In this document: piece by piece, positions 22,101 through 31,096 of the stretch | Numbering within the stretch: the first letter of the stretch is position 1 | How the letters are laid out: each line of letters opens with the position of its first letter | NCBI GenBank assembly: GCA_010645155.1 | Contig: CM021319.1 | Coordinates: 7,148,111 to 7,212,110, forward strand | Origin: Tigriopus japonicus | Taxonomy: Eukaryota > Arthropoda > Copepoda > Harpacticoida > Harpacticidae | Direction of reading: 5' to 3' | DNA length: 64,000 nucleotides | Translations under genes and position numbers: made by a program | Notes under the pieces: model-generated | Told to the model about the DNA's origin: nothing | Databases searched by the model: none | Seen by the model: the letters and a program-made list of their open reading frames with translations, nothing else

Positions 22101-25100
22101 NNNNNNNNNNNNNNNNNNNNNNNNNNNNNNNNNNNNNNNNNNNNNNNNNNNNNNNNNNNNNNNNNNNNNNNNNNNNNNNNNNNNNNNNNNNNNNNNNNNN
22201 NNNNNNNNNNNNNNNNNNNNNNNNNNNNNNNNNNNNNNNNNNNNNNNNNNNNNNNNNNNNNNNNNNNNNNNNNNNNNNNNNNNNNNNNNNNNNNNNNNNN
22301 NNNNNNNNNNNNNNNNNNNNNNNNNNNNNNNNNNNNNNNNNNNNNNNNNNNNNNNNNNNNNNNNNNNNNNNNNNNNNNNNNNNNNNNNNNNNNNNNNNNN
22401 NNNNNNNNNNNNNNNNNNNNNNNNNNNNNNNNNNNNNNNNNNNNNNNNNNNNNNNNNNNNNNNNNNNNNNNNNNNNNNNNNNNNNNNNNNNNNNNNNNNN
22501 NNNNNNNNNNNNNNNNNNNNNNNNNNNNNNNNNNNNNNNNNNNNNNNNNNNNNNNNNNNNNNNNNNNNNNNNNNNNNNNNNNNNNNNNNNNNNNNNNNNN
22601 NNNNNNNNNNNNNNNNNNNNNNNNNNNNNNNNNNNNNNNNNNNNNNNNNNNNNNNNNNNNNNNNNNNNNNNNNNNNNNNNNNNNNNNNNNNNNNNNNNNN
22701 NNNNNGAAACTTTTGTTTTGAATGAAACAGTTTTGCCATCAATTCCAAAATATGACCTAGAGTAATCTAATAAAAAATTCTCGAAAATTCTCGAGAATTT
22801 TCGATCCTCGATTTTTTCGAGAAATTCTCGAGAGAGAATTCTCGAGAATCAGCCCTACTGTACATGAGCTGCCTTTCAAATCCAGCTGATGTACAGAGAC
22901 TGTTCTCGAGCAGCGTTATTCATACTCTACTTTGGTATACTTGAGCAAGGAAATCGTAAGACATGGAAGCCTCCGCTCTGGCGTTCAGTTGGGGATTTTT
23001 ATATAAATCAAATTCTATTCAAGTTAATTATTTTGTTTCAATAAGATTGATTACGAGTTCAAACAACTTTTTTGACAAGCCAAGAGAAAAATATGAAAAT
23101 AAGAAGATTTTTAAGAATCATGAGCCAACGTGACTTGAACCTTGAATGAAATGTCATGTCCCCACAAAGATTTGTTCGACTTGGGATCACACGCGCAATG
23201 GATTGTGCAGACGAATTCAGATTTTTCGGATTCGGATTCTTGGGGCCAAATAACTAGAGGTGGGTCAGATCTCAGGCTTTGTCGTTCACATATTTGAATT
23301 TTGTTACACGAGAGAAAAGTTCTTTCGGAGCTAGATCCCAGGTTGTGAACAAACCAAATTTTTAATCAAGCTCGGGAATTTTTAACAATCTTTTATCAAG
23401 TTTGTTGAAGAGCTAGTCTATGCTCCGACACATCCCTAGCCATTTGGGCCCAAGAATCCCAAGCTGAATTCGTCCGACCGAACTAATCCATTTTGTTTTT
23501 GCAAAAAATTCCGTGGGGAAACCTCTAAATTCAATTTTTCATGATGTTTAAAATTTCAAAATGTACCATTGAAGTTTCTCCGTCAGTATTTTTAGGAATT
23601 ATGAACGTCCTTGGCTGACTTTTAGGTTTGCTCAGTAAATGAGCAAAATATTTCAACTGGACATAAGAGTAACATTTTTGATTTCAAGCTTGCAACGACT
23701 GCTTAAAATGTTTAAAAAATGAAGATTAGATTTGTCACAGCCCGTTCAACCTTTTGAATTGAAATTGACTCAATTTGACCATTGTTCAAAAACATAAAAA
23801 CCTGAGCACTTCCTTTTTCCAGATGACGTTGTCTTCTTAGAATCAAATCTGATTCCCAGAACTGCCACTGCTTCCTCTGGAACACTTCCAAATGGAATTT
23901 TTGATGGAACTCCCTTTTCAACCAGTATGGCCATTCCTCTCAAAAGTTTGAAATTAATGGGTACATGAACAGACAATCACTTGTTTCCTATTCATCTATT
24001 CTAGCCCTTGAACAGAACCCTTGGTGGAACGTAGATCTTGAGCGATATACCATAATCGCCGCTGTTCACTTGGAAGTGGAAACCATAAATCCCATGGAAG
24101 TAAAAGTGTTCACACCCACACCAACGATGTGCAAAACCATCACCTCACAAGCAGACTTAACTAGTCCGTGTTCTGCTAACCTTGAAGGCAAAGGAATACT
24201 AATTAGGGGCACTGCGGCGGATCCTATGGAGCTTAAATTACTCCAGGTGAAAATTGGAACGATACCCTTGAGCTTCGACAGTAAGTGTTGTAGATACATT
24301 TTAAAATAAACCAATCGTAATCAAAACATCTCATTTCTTAGGAGAATTCCCTGCACGGGATATTCCAAAGGATTGCGCTGAATCTTACACCACTGGTGGA
24401 TTTCTCACTCCTGGAGAAGAACTTCATTCCTTTGGATCAGGATCGACCCTTGCTTCGACCAAATATGTTTATTGTGACAGGGGTTGGAATGTGATTTTGC
24501 GGAGGGGTCAATTTGGAAATCCAACCGTAATTTGAAGACAAAAACATACCCTTTTAAACAAGGGTTTCCCAAAACGGCTCTCTCTTCATTCTAGGATTAC
24601 TTTAATCAGAACTTGAACAAGTACAAAACGGGATTCGGCAATAGAAACGGAGAATTTTGGTTGGGACTAGACTATCTCTACTAGTGAGTTTCTCCCATGA
24701 CAACACCCACAATTTGCTTAGCGAATGTTAACATTATCTCCTAATACAGCTTAACCAATGCTCGAGATTACCGTCTCAAGATTGAGTTATGGGACAAGGA
24801 TTTGAACTACCGTCAAGCTAACTATGGTCGTTTCAAGATCTTGAACAATAACACTTACACTTTGGAAGTCGGAGACTTTTCCTCACCTTCCCATGCATTT
24901 GTTCAAGACGCTTTTGGAATGTCCAATGGGATGAAATTCACCACCAAAGACGTTGACAATGATGAGGAAACCACACAGAACTGTGCTAATGTCTTTGAAG
25001 GTCCAGGATGGTGAGGGTTGTTTTATGGCGATTCGTGGGATCATTTCGCGAGTTTAATGGATTTTTTTTAGGTTTAAGAGTTGTGGCGATGCTAACCTTT

Positions 25101-28100
25101 TTGGACCCAACTACAATACCAAAACAGCAGCGGCCCAAAAGGCCATGTTTTGGAGGTACTTTCAAGGCCCAACCAACTCTTTGTCGAAAATTGTCATGTC
25201 AATAACTTCATCAATGTCGGGTAAGCTCTAGCATTGAATACCATGAATTGTTTATATGTATATATTGATGCTTAAAATATGTCAAATTTGAACCATTTGT
25301 AGAACCAGTTGCTGGCACAACTGCTAGTGAATCGATGGTCTCTAAAGTTGCCAGTGACATTACTTTGGAGTAAGTATGACATCTGCTTTTTTAATTCATC
25401 GATATAATGCTTCCAAACAACCCCTTTAAGGTATCGTTGTATCAATCCAAATCAATCGTTTGTCGCATTGCAAGAATTCTCATTTACTCCTTTGACCAAG
25501 GTTAAGCTAACTTGCTCCAAAGACGGCGTTTGGAACAGGGAACCAGCCTTTCCTGTCCCTTGTGAAGGTTAGCGTTCCACTTCTTTATCCGGTGTTCCAA
25601 TTACTGATTCACCTCTACCCACAGACACATTTTGCTCCACTCCACCTGAGGTTCCTGCTGATAGCTCCTTGAAATTGTACCAATATCAAGGTCTTCCCAT
25701 TAAGAAAGACGACACTTTCAAATATATTTGTGAAGATGGAAAGGTCATGACTCCTTTCATCGGGAGCGGCAGTTTGAGTATTTTTGAAGTGCCATGTTCA
25801 TTCACTCCCAATTCTATTTCTTGGCCTTCATGCCAATCAAGTAAGAAAAAACCTAAACGTATCATTTCGAAAAGAGTTTAACATCAAAAGCATCTAAATC
25901 CTTCAGCTAAGTTGTGTCCAGCCTTGAATCCACCTCCGACCTCTCCTCAACAAGGTCATGTCAATCTAACAGACAAAGGCGTTACATTTGGACCTTGTCA
26001 TGGGAGAAAAACCAACGTCCCCGTTGAACTGCCATCTTGTCCAGGCATTCAAGTTTTCATCGAAGATCAAGAAATCCTCGCCAATGGGCAAATCCAGTCG
26101 AAAGTGCATTTAACGATTACACCAGGAAGTGCCACTTCCTTGAACTCTAAAATCACCTTCTCTCATGAGCTTCCATCCAGTGCTTTGGTGGTAAGAGTCT
26201 TAAGAATCGAGTGGAGTACGAATCAAAGCACGTATTAGCATTTTCACCTACAATCTTTAGGAAATTACAAATGGAGCGACTTTGGTAGACTCCACCAACC
26301 TTAGAACCAAAGTCGTGACTTTTGCCAATCTTGAACCAGGTCTGACTGAGAAGCACTCTATAGTGTTGAAATATAACCCTGTCCCAGGATTAGATCTTTG
26401 CGTTTACGATGCCGTCTGTGGTGACTCGCTATCCGAATCCAACACCAATTCCACCTTGACCAACAGCCTTGATGTGACAGCCGGAAAATTGGGAACCAAG
26501 GCCATGGTTCGGTACACTTGTGGATCTGCAACTCATTTTGAGACAGCTACAGGCACACAGGAATTCATCAACCTCGAGTGTCTTGCAGATGGAAATTGGA
26601 ACGACTCGACTACTTTACCTCCATGCGTGTGTAAGTTTTTTTCAGGTTCAATCCCGACCAAGAACAAGTAAATTTTCTGGACCGCGAGGGTAACAATGAA
26701 GATCGTGAGTTCCAATAGAAAAGAATCAATTAAGTTCTTCTGCAAAATAAGTATTTAAATTTTCACCTCAATCGATGATCAATGATTCCGATCACCATAA
26801 CCTCTTTGTCCAGAGAATTTCAGTGATTCCTGGCCTGACACAAAAGAGACTCACTTTGAGAGTTTTACAGATGTTAAATGTGAAGCCCCACCAGAGACCC
26901 CCGGTCTCGTGATATGGAATTGGAACGGAGAACCTGTACCATTTGGCTCTGCCATCCAATATCGATGCGATAACGGTAAAAAGTTCGAACACGACCCGAA
27001 CCTGGATTTCGTGAATGCCACTTGCTTACCTGAAAATTCATGGGAACCACCCTCAGGAGGATGGCCAACATGCATAGAAAGTAACTCTTTCAAAATAGTG
27101 ATTTGCCTCTACAGCATTTTAGCATAAAATCAAATCAATTTCGTAGCACAAGTCTGTGGGGATCCTCCAGCCAAAGTCGACGGTGGAGAAATCGAGGTTT
27201 TGAGCACGGGATTTCGTTATGGAGTCTCATGCATTGGATCCAATAACGTTGAAGAAGTAATTCCTGGACAAAACACGTGCAATTCTCCAACGATCGTGTT
27301 GAGCAAAACATTCTTCTACACCAACGGGAATGGAGAACAAATGGAGCGTCGCGTGTACACGGTTCGCGTGAAAACCCCGAATACTGTTCCGAAAATCACG
27401 GGCCTTCTAAAGTTTTCTATTCCTCCCAAACACGCTCTTGAAATCACGGGAGCCGTAAGTTCATGAAACGGTTCCATTAGTGGATTAAAGACTTGGGTTT
27501 GACGAAATTTCCAATTAGGTAAATACAAAACTGATCCCGACAAAGGCCGACACGGTCTTCATTCTTCAAGCGGATCTCGACATCTCGTTTGCTCCAAACA
27601 ATAGTTTCTCTTTGATTATGGACTCCAAAATTGGCGACTCACCCGCTTGTTTGGTCGAGTTCCAGTGCTCACCATGTCAAGAAGCAGCAGACTGCCAGCT
27701 AACAATCGACAACTATCATTCCAATCTGGTCAAACTGGTTGGTGGAAACATCTTCAAGAGCTCCTACCAGTACAAGTGCCCCATTGGATCAAAATTCGTC
27801 AGCAACTCGTTGCCCTCTTTGAACATCACGTGCGCTTGGAATAAAACATGGCTACCATTTGACACGATCCCTCCTTGTGAAGGTAAACAATGCAGATGCA
27901 TCTGTTTAGAGACAAGTCTCATTCCATGAATATTGTTCCAACATAGCTTTTGGCTGTGCCAATCCAACTCTTCCACCAACGGACAAGAATCTCAACTTGA
28001 CCAACTACCAGACCGATCAAGTGGTCGATTTTGGGTTCGAAGCAATCTTCAATTGCGTCGATGGATTCTTGTTTGAAGAAAATCAAACCTTGATGGACCA

Positions 28101-29648
28101 GAGAGCCGTTTGCAACTCAGATGGGTCATGGACCTACCCTACTGAATGGAAGCAATGCGTCGATCCAAACAGTAAGGGAACTCTTTTTCCCAAATTACTT
28201 TCTTCATCGTTCTATATCGTTGAGTATTTTTTTTCGCTAGCTCGATTTTGCCCAGATCCTATGCCCAGTCCAGATAATGGTGGCCTTTCTGATTGGAACC
28301 CAGCCTTGAGTGGAAAAGCTGTGGTGGGCAAACAAGTCACATACACGTGTTCGGAAGCTCAAGATTTGACGGATAGCGAGAATGTTGTGATGCAGAAATT
28401 CGTCACCACTTGTCAATGGAACCAAACATGGGCTCCAGTAAAAGTGAGTTGAAGTTTGGTAGAAAGATTAATCAGATGACCACATTTTCCCTCTTCTACC
28501 TAGACCTTGAAGTGCAAATGGAATGCGTGTATTAATCCACCAATGTTCCCTAATATGAAAGCAAGTTACCTCGGGAAGCCGATCGCAATTGGCGCTGACG
28601 TAGTTTACACGTGCGACTCAGGGTTCTACTTTTCGGATAACAAAGAAAAGGCTTCCGTTTCTGCCAAATGTCTTCCCGATGGCACCTTTGATAAGTCCAA
28701 GCTCACTTTTTGCGTAGACAGTGAGTAATGTTGTCCGCAACTTACTGTGCATCTGAATGAGTCTAGAATTTTGATTTGTTCCCATTCAAGCTATGTATTG
28801 TTTAACTGAGCCACCTCAAAGTCCAGTTGGAGGCCGGAGAATTTGGAATGAGAACATTCAATTTCAATCAAGTGCCACCTACACTTGTGGTCCCAATAAA
28901 GTATTCCTTTTGGATAACAACAGTGGAAGCACTGCAAAGAGTTTAACTAGCACATGTCAATGGAGCACTAAATGGGATCGCACAGAGCTTCCTTTGTGCA
29001 TAGGTGTGTGCAATCGAGCTATGCAAATCCCTAAATATGTTCCATCACCTCTCTAATCCCGTTTTTAGCCACCGCATGTTCCAAGCTGCCCAAACCTCCG
29101 ACGTCGTCCAATTTGGTATATCTTTCAGCCAGCAAGTTCAATATCAACACTAACCCCAATGAAATGTTCTATAACATAACCCCTCCATACCCTTTGGCTT
29201 TGCCGGCTAATTTTGGCACTCAATCCAGACTTAGTCTCATAGCCCGTCTCAAGGATCAGATCAAGCTCAACCCAATTCTGCAATTCGTCTCCGACAACGA
29301 CGACATTGGATTTCATCTTGAAATCGATTTGGCCAATGAAAAACTGGATCTAACCAATGATTATATTGTACGTAACTTGTCCTTCTATCAATTTTTTCGG
29401 ATTCTCCTAATATCAAAATATTTTGCTTCTAGCCCGGGACTAATCATCATGACTTTGTTATCAGTGAGGGCGATAGCTTTGAGATTCACATCATGTTCAA
29501 ATCCGAAAGTTATGCCTTTGATGTTCAGTTGAACGAGGAGCTCTATGCCGAATTTCAAGCCACACCAGCCATTCCCCCGATCACAAAGCTTCAAATCCAA
29601 GGAGATTTCATCATCTCCGAGTTGAAGTTCTTGAGCCCAGGTGATTAA
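15661..29648 (+). CDS. Large modular secreted lectin-like protein, 24 exons chained, 5' end missing
   Basis: The exons are 15661-15764, 15831-16064, 16129-16197, 16466-16861, 23823-23960, 24005-24280, 24342-24526, 24595-24683, 24750-25010, 25072-25220, 25303-25369, 25431-25567, 25625-25840, 25907-26190, 26261-26630, 26871-27080, 27147-27454, 27519-27882, 27947-28171, 28241-28443, 28504-28720, 28791-29003, 29069-29367 and 29433-29648. They total 5,230 bases, which is one leading base plus exactly 1,743 codons including TAA at 29646. Every junction has GT and AG and matches in phase; domain boundaries are mostly phase 1. The domain order is sushi modules, two fucolectin-type domains, a fibrinogen-related domain, sushi modules with a duplicated unknown domain, and a galectin-like domain. 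An AATAAA at 29811 fits the 3' end. Extracellular glycan recognition or adhesion is inferred from the domains. The N-terminus and signal peptide were not found. Confidence 0.8.
16466..16861 (+). CDS. First fucolectin-type (F5/8C-like) domain
   Basis: A single 396-base exon. It has the hallmarks of the fucolectin/tachylectin-4/pentraxin (FTP) variant of the discoidin-like fold: GVNMAFDGRINAGFFHS, then DPTLIIEFKRF, VHIVRQD, a Cys in VCGTIT paired with one in LKCDEP, then RGLVIQRRDS and a final IAEVEVEAEG strand. Family members bind fucose or related glycans. Binding here is inference, since the Arg/His ligand triad cannot be confirmed by eye. Confidence 0.75.
17418..17864. mobile_element. Complete foldback MITE, 9-bp target duplication, Mutator-like
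   Basis: It is flanked by the exact 9-bp repeat gttctacca at 17409-17417 and 17865-17873. The whole element is one long imperfect palindrome: the outer arm gaagcac..atcatggagtggg aggctagcaatgagaa is mirrored at the right end, and the centre is cccttttgtggtaatcgttttaccacaaaaggg (17616-17650). It has no coding capacity. The 9-bp duplication and long arms suggest a Mutator-like foldback element. Related copies lie at 4196-5343 and 2836-2958, with a scrap near 26690-26780. Confidence 0.85.
19260..19740. repeat. GGGCCC-ended element family, copy lacking its left end
   Basis: It matches the complete element at 53554-54099 in direct orientation, through ggctgtttcaagga, atttcaggcaaaa, aaaatggcatttgtactgcgattagatattcacaa and the right end tttttccgggcccta. 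The left terminal block is absent or too diverged to see. Confidence 0.75.
20190..20290. repeat. Array of TGGCAG motifs
   Basis: At least seven (t)ggcag words lie within about 95 bp, nearly all in one orientation (ggcagtggggg, gtggcagaaaatggcag, gtggcag, atggcagaatatggcag). More follow near 20441-20500. This resembles subterminal transposase-binding arrays. Confidence 0.6.
20300..20413. repeat. About four imperfect 28-30 bp tandem units
   Basis: The units start at about 20300, 20328, 20356 and 20386. Each has the form g(a/c)c(c/t)(c/t)aaaaaa.gagatcgaatatttt, with the last one the most diverged. Confidence 0.7.
20880..21640 (+). pseudogene. Dead mariner transposase
   Basis: Pieces of a mariner transposase are spread over different frames. 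They comprise an N-terminal helix-turn-helix part (VRNFIKKDARLTVASIALAS), the first catalytic motif (CDESWVNFTHTPETKIQSKQ), IIHHGNVRLHTSQATTAF, and SPYSPDLAPIDFL. The frame is broken by at least two indels. At the second catalytic motif, where mariners have HDN, this copy reads HGN, so the Asp is lost. It is interrupted downstream by unrelated sequence and the gap. Its position inside the lectin-gene intron is incidental. Confidence 0.85.
21756..22705. other. Assembly gap (950 N)
   Basis: Run of 950 N. Open frames crossing it are artefacts. Confidence 1.
23823..24280 (+). CDS. Second fucolectin-type domain
   Basis: Two exons (23823-23960 and 24005-24280), joined in phase 1. Landmarks are TASSGTLPNGIFDGTPFST, then QNPWWNVDLERYTIIAAVHL, the classic strand-and-turn of F5/8C-like lectins. 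A Cys pair follows (TMCKTI, SPCSAN), then GILIRG and a final strand LLQVKIGTIP. Intron position differs from the first copy, which is a single exon. It runs directly into the fibrinogen-related domain. Confidence 0.75.
24342..25220 (+). CDS. Fibrinogen-related domain (FReD)
   Basis: Four exons (24342-24526, 24595-24683, 24750-25010, 25072-25220). The family order is plain: PKDCAESYTTGGFLTPGE, VYCDRGWNVILRRGQFGNPT, YKTGFGNRNGEFWLGLDYLY, LTNARDYRLKIELWD, then GMKFTTKDVDNDEETTQNCA (the calcium and disulphide region, matching the usual S/TxDxDND..NCA), WFKSCGDANLFGPNYN and a C-terminal WRYF segment. Length is close to a usual FReD. Such domains in invertebrate ficolins and tachylectin-5 bind acetylated sugars. 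Confidence 0.9.
25303..25840 (+). CDS. Linker and sushi modules after the FReD
   Basis: Exon 25303-25369 is a Ser/Thr-rich linker. Exon 25431-25567 carries a sushi-like half (YRCINPN, LTCSKDGVWN, PVPCE) and 25625-25840 a complete module (FCSTPPEVP, YICEDGK, VPCS, SWPSC). Junction phases are 1, 2 and 1, all compatible. Confidence 0.75.
25907..26630 (+). CDS. Unrecognised beta-rich domain, copy 1, followed by a sushi module
   Basis: Two exons split by a phase-0 intron (26191-26260). After an N-terminal LCPALNPPPTSP, a roughly 130-residue stretch rich in alternating hydrophobics (VHLTITPGSA, LNSKITFSHELP, EITNGATLVDS, KVVTFANLEPG, LKYNPVPGLDLC) looks like a beta sandwich. The same exon then continues as a sushi module (VCGDS, VRYTCGSA, LECLADGNW, LPPC). 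Exon layout and phases mirror 27147-27882, so the block was duplicated. It may be a carbohydrate-binding-like fold; I cannot name it. Confidence 0.65.
26690..26780. repeat. Scrap of the foldback MITE family inside an intron
   Basis: The stretch taagttcttctgcaaaataagtatttaaattttcacctcaatcga follows the arm of the elements at 4196 and 17418. It lies in the intron before the exon at 26871. The following 26814-26870 is open in the coding frame, but using it would need a different donor, so I start the exon at the acceptor ttttacag. Confidence 0.55.
26871..27080 (+). CDS. Sushi module between the two copies of the unknown domain
   Basis: A single exon, phase 1 at both ends. The Cys/Trp pattern is complete: VKCEAPPETPG, IQYRCDNGKKF, NATCLPENSW, GGWPTC. 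Confidence 0.8.
27147..27882 (+). CDS. Unrecognised domain, copy 2, plus sushi module
   Basis: It has the same architecture as 25907-26630: phase-1 entry, CGDPPAKVDG start, beta-rich stretch (RVYTVRVKTPNTVP, GLLKFSIPPKHALEITGA), a phase-0 intron at the matching place, then a second half (DTVFILQADLDISFAP) that leads into a sushi module (DCQLTIDNY, YQYKCPIGSKF, ITCAWNKTW, IPPCE). Sequence identity between copies is low, but layout and hydrophobic pattern agree. Confidence 0.65.
27947..29003 (+). CDS. Run of four sushi modules
   Basis: Exons 27947-28171, 28241-28443, 28504-28720 and 28791-29003. Module starts are GCANPTLPP, FCPDPMPSP, ACINPPMFP and YCLTEPPQSP. Each has the second Cys in a YTC or FNC context and a third Cys before W or an equivalent. 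One module is split by a phase-0 intron at 28444-28503, so its last Cys (LKC) is in the next exon. Many Asn-X-Ser/Thr sites suggest a glycosylated extracellular stalk. Confidence 0.8.
29069..29648 (+). CDS. Galectin-like C-terminal domain
   Basis: Exons 29069-29367 and 29433-29648, joined in phase 0. After a sushi-like start (ACSKLPKPPTS), the sequence has a galectin layout: LSLIARLKDQIKLNP, DIGFHLEIDLANEK, HHDFVISEGDSFEIHIMFKS, YAFDVQLNEELYAEFQ, then ITKLQIQGDFIISELKF, matching the family's final strands (IKGDV..S..F). The canonical sugar-binding HxNPR and WGxEER motifs are not intact (NDDIGFHLEIDL), so binding may be altered or lost. The frame ends at TAA 29646. A donor-like GTGATT at 29641 leaves open an alternative continuation. 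Confidence 0.65.
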
Positions 29649-29830
29649 AATTGAGTTTGGTTCGAGTACTTTGATTACAAGGGTACGTGCATGAGACTGG
29701 TTAATCCCACCAAGGAGCACTGTGTTACGTGGAGTGAGATTGAGCGAGGGCGCGGTACGACGTCCGTGTTATTTTTCCTGCTTGACAGTCTGGAGAAAAC
29801 GACGAAATGCAATAAAATTGGGTTTTAAGT
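29649..29830 (+). promoter_or_regulatory. Putative 3' untranslated region with AATAAA
   Basis: AATAAA at 29811-29816 lies 163 bases after the stop codon of the lectin gene. Part of this region (about 29752-29800) also has an inverted copy at 30770-30825. Confidence 0.45.
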
Positions 29831-29871
29831 TGCTTTACTCACACAAAATATACAGAAAACGTTGACAAAGA

Positions 29872-30372
29872 ATCAATATGCAATCATTCCATGCCCCATT
29901 GGTGTCACCCTAAGAATTGAAAATGTGCTGTTTGATTGTGTTATGCAAAATATTTTCAAACTCCTGATCCACTGACTTCCTTTGTGATAATGGTTGTCTA
30001 TCTTTGTTGAAACCAATATGGTTCTTATCATTGGGATTATTCCAGGGCATTCTTCTCTTTGTAGAATGGTTAAAAAAATCATGTCCGTCTCTGTTTTCAA
30101 TACTTAACTGGGGGCTTTAAGACAAAAAAGGACAGTTAAGTTTTGAAAACAAAAACAGACATAATTTGTTTAACCATTCTGCACGGGAAAAATGCCCTGG
30201 AATAATCCCAATGATAAGAATCATACTGGCTCCAACAAAAGATTGACGATCATTATTACAAAACAAGTCAATAGATCAGGAGTTTGAATGTATATTTGCT
30301 TAACACAATCAAACAACACATTTTCAATTCTTAAAGTGACACCATTAGGGCATTGAATGATTGTTTATTGAT
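29872..30372. mobile_element. 0.5-kb palindromic (foldback) element
   Basis: The left arm begins atcaatatgcaatcattc and the right arm ends gaatgattgtttattgat. Both arms share tgacac-type blocks, aagaattgaaaatgtg, gattgtgtta and gggattattccagggcat, mirrored about a centre near 30118. It is about 501 bp with no coding capacity. No target duplication is clear. Confidence 0.8.
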
Positions 30373-31096
30373 CCTGTGTACAGGGTCGGCGGTCCAAGTG
30401 TGGATTTTGCCGCTTTTAGTACATAACCAGTGTCCATTTCAGGTCTAATTGAGGCTCATAGGCTTCCTTTTTTGGCCCATCCTTAAAAGTGAAACATGTT
30501 GGGACACCAAACAAAAGGCTCCAACCCAAAATTCTGCCCTCCTCTTCTTAAGGGACGAATGAAAGGCTCTGTGCCAACTGTCCCAATGACTTCATTGATG
30601 TCTTGATCTTACCCATGCTCAAGGGCTCCTACAGGGATATGCTCTAAACAATTTTTTTTCCTTAACACGGATTCTTAAAATTTAAAGTTGAAAAAGATCA
30701 ATCAAAAATGAAAAGACTAATGCGGCGTTAAGGGGTCTACCTTAACGCCGCCTTAACCTCATTTTCCTCAGGCTGTCAAGCAGGAAAGATAACACGGATA
30801 TGGTAACACGCCCTCGCTCGATCCCCCTCCAGGTCATACCGTCCTCCTTGATCCCGCTGAAGACCAAGTGTCTCGACAGGATTCCAGAGGAAAAAAAAGC
30901 ACAAGAAGTGCCGTGCATGGTACAACGCAAAAACTAAGAATACTTATTCTTCGGCTATCCTTCTTCTTATCCTGTGGAGACACTGATCCAAATTGGAAAT
31001 ACTCATGTTTGGAATGAATCTCTAAACTATAGTGCTCTAGACTTTGTGAGAGAAGGATTGGAGGTCTCTTTAGAATTGGGTTGGTTCTCTTTTCAG
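30373..31096. other. No gene called; inverted copy of the lectin 3' UTR segment
   Basis: The minus strand at 30770-30825 repeats the plus strand at 29752-29800 (gagcgagggcg, tccgtgttat, ttcctgcttgacag). A short plus frame at 30974-31080 lacks a supported splice site. Confidence 0.4.

Larger units (their letters stand above)
17168..22857. mobile_element. Large hAT-like element or nest, with 8-bp target duplication
   Basis: The left end is TAGGGCTGACGATTTTCTCG and the right end is TCTCGAGAATCAGCCCTA, which are inverted. The flanks ctgtacaa (17160-17167) and ctgtacat (22858-22865) form an 8-bp direct repeat with one mismatch, fitting the hAT pattern. Both ends carry arrays of ttctcgagaa (17183-17235 and 22778-22850), as hAT subterminal repeats do. 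The interior is filled by other elements and the N gap, and no hAT transposase is visible. Outside the ends, a further pair of inverted segments (about 17103-17166 and 22873-22950) shares agtagagtatgaataacgctgct. Confidence 0.65.
16862..23822 (+). other. 7-kb intron of the lectin gene packed with transposons
   Basis: The intron is bounded by a GTACGT donor and a TTTTTCCAG acceptor. The codon split across it (A plus AT, giving Asn) preserves frame. It contains the hAT-like element, the foldback element, a GGGCCC-family fragment, a tandem repeat, a dead mariner and the assembly gap, all listed separately. The other introns of this gene are mostly 40-260 bp. Confidence 0.65.

Noticed and set aside
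21627..22748. Long open frames on both strands across 21.6-22.7 kb
   Set aside because: They cross the 950-N gap and consist almost wholly of unknown residues.
26814..26870. Upstream extension of the sushi exon at 26871
   Set aside because: Open in frame, but joining it to the previous exon with the visible GTAAG donor creates a stop; the acceptor at 26870 gives a clean join.
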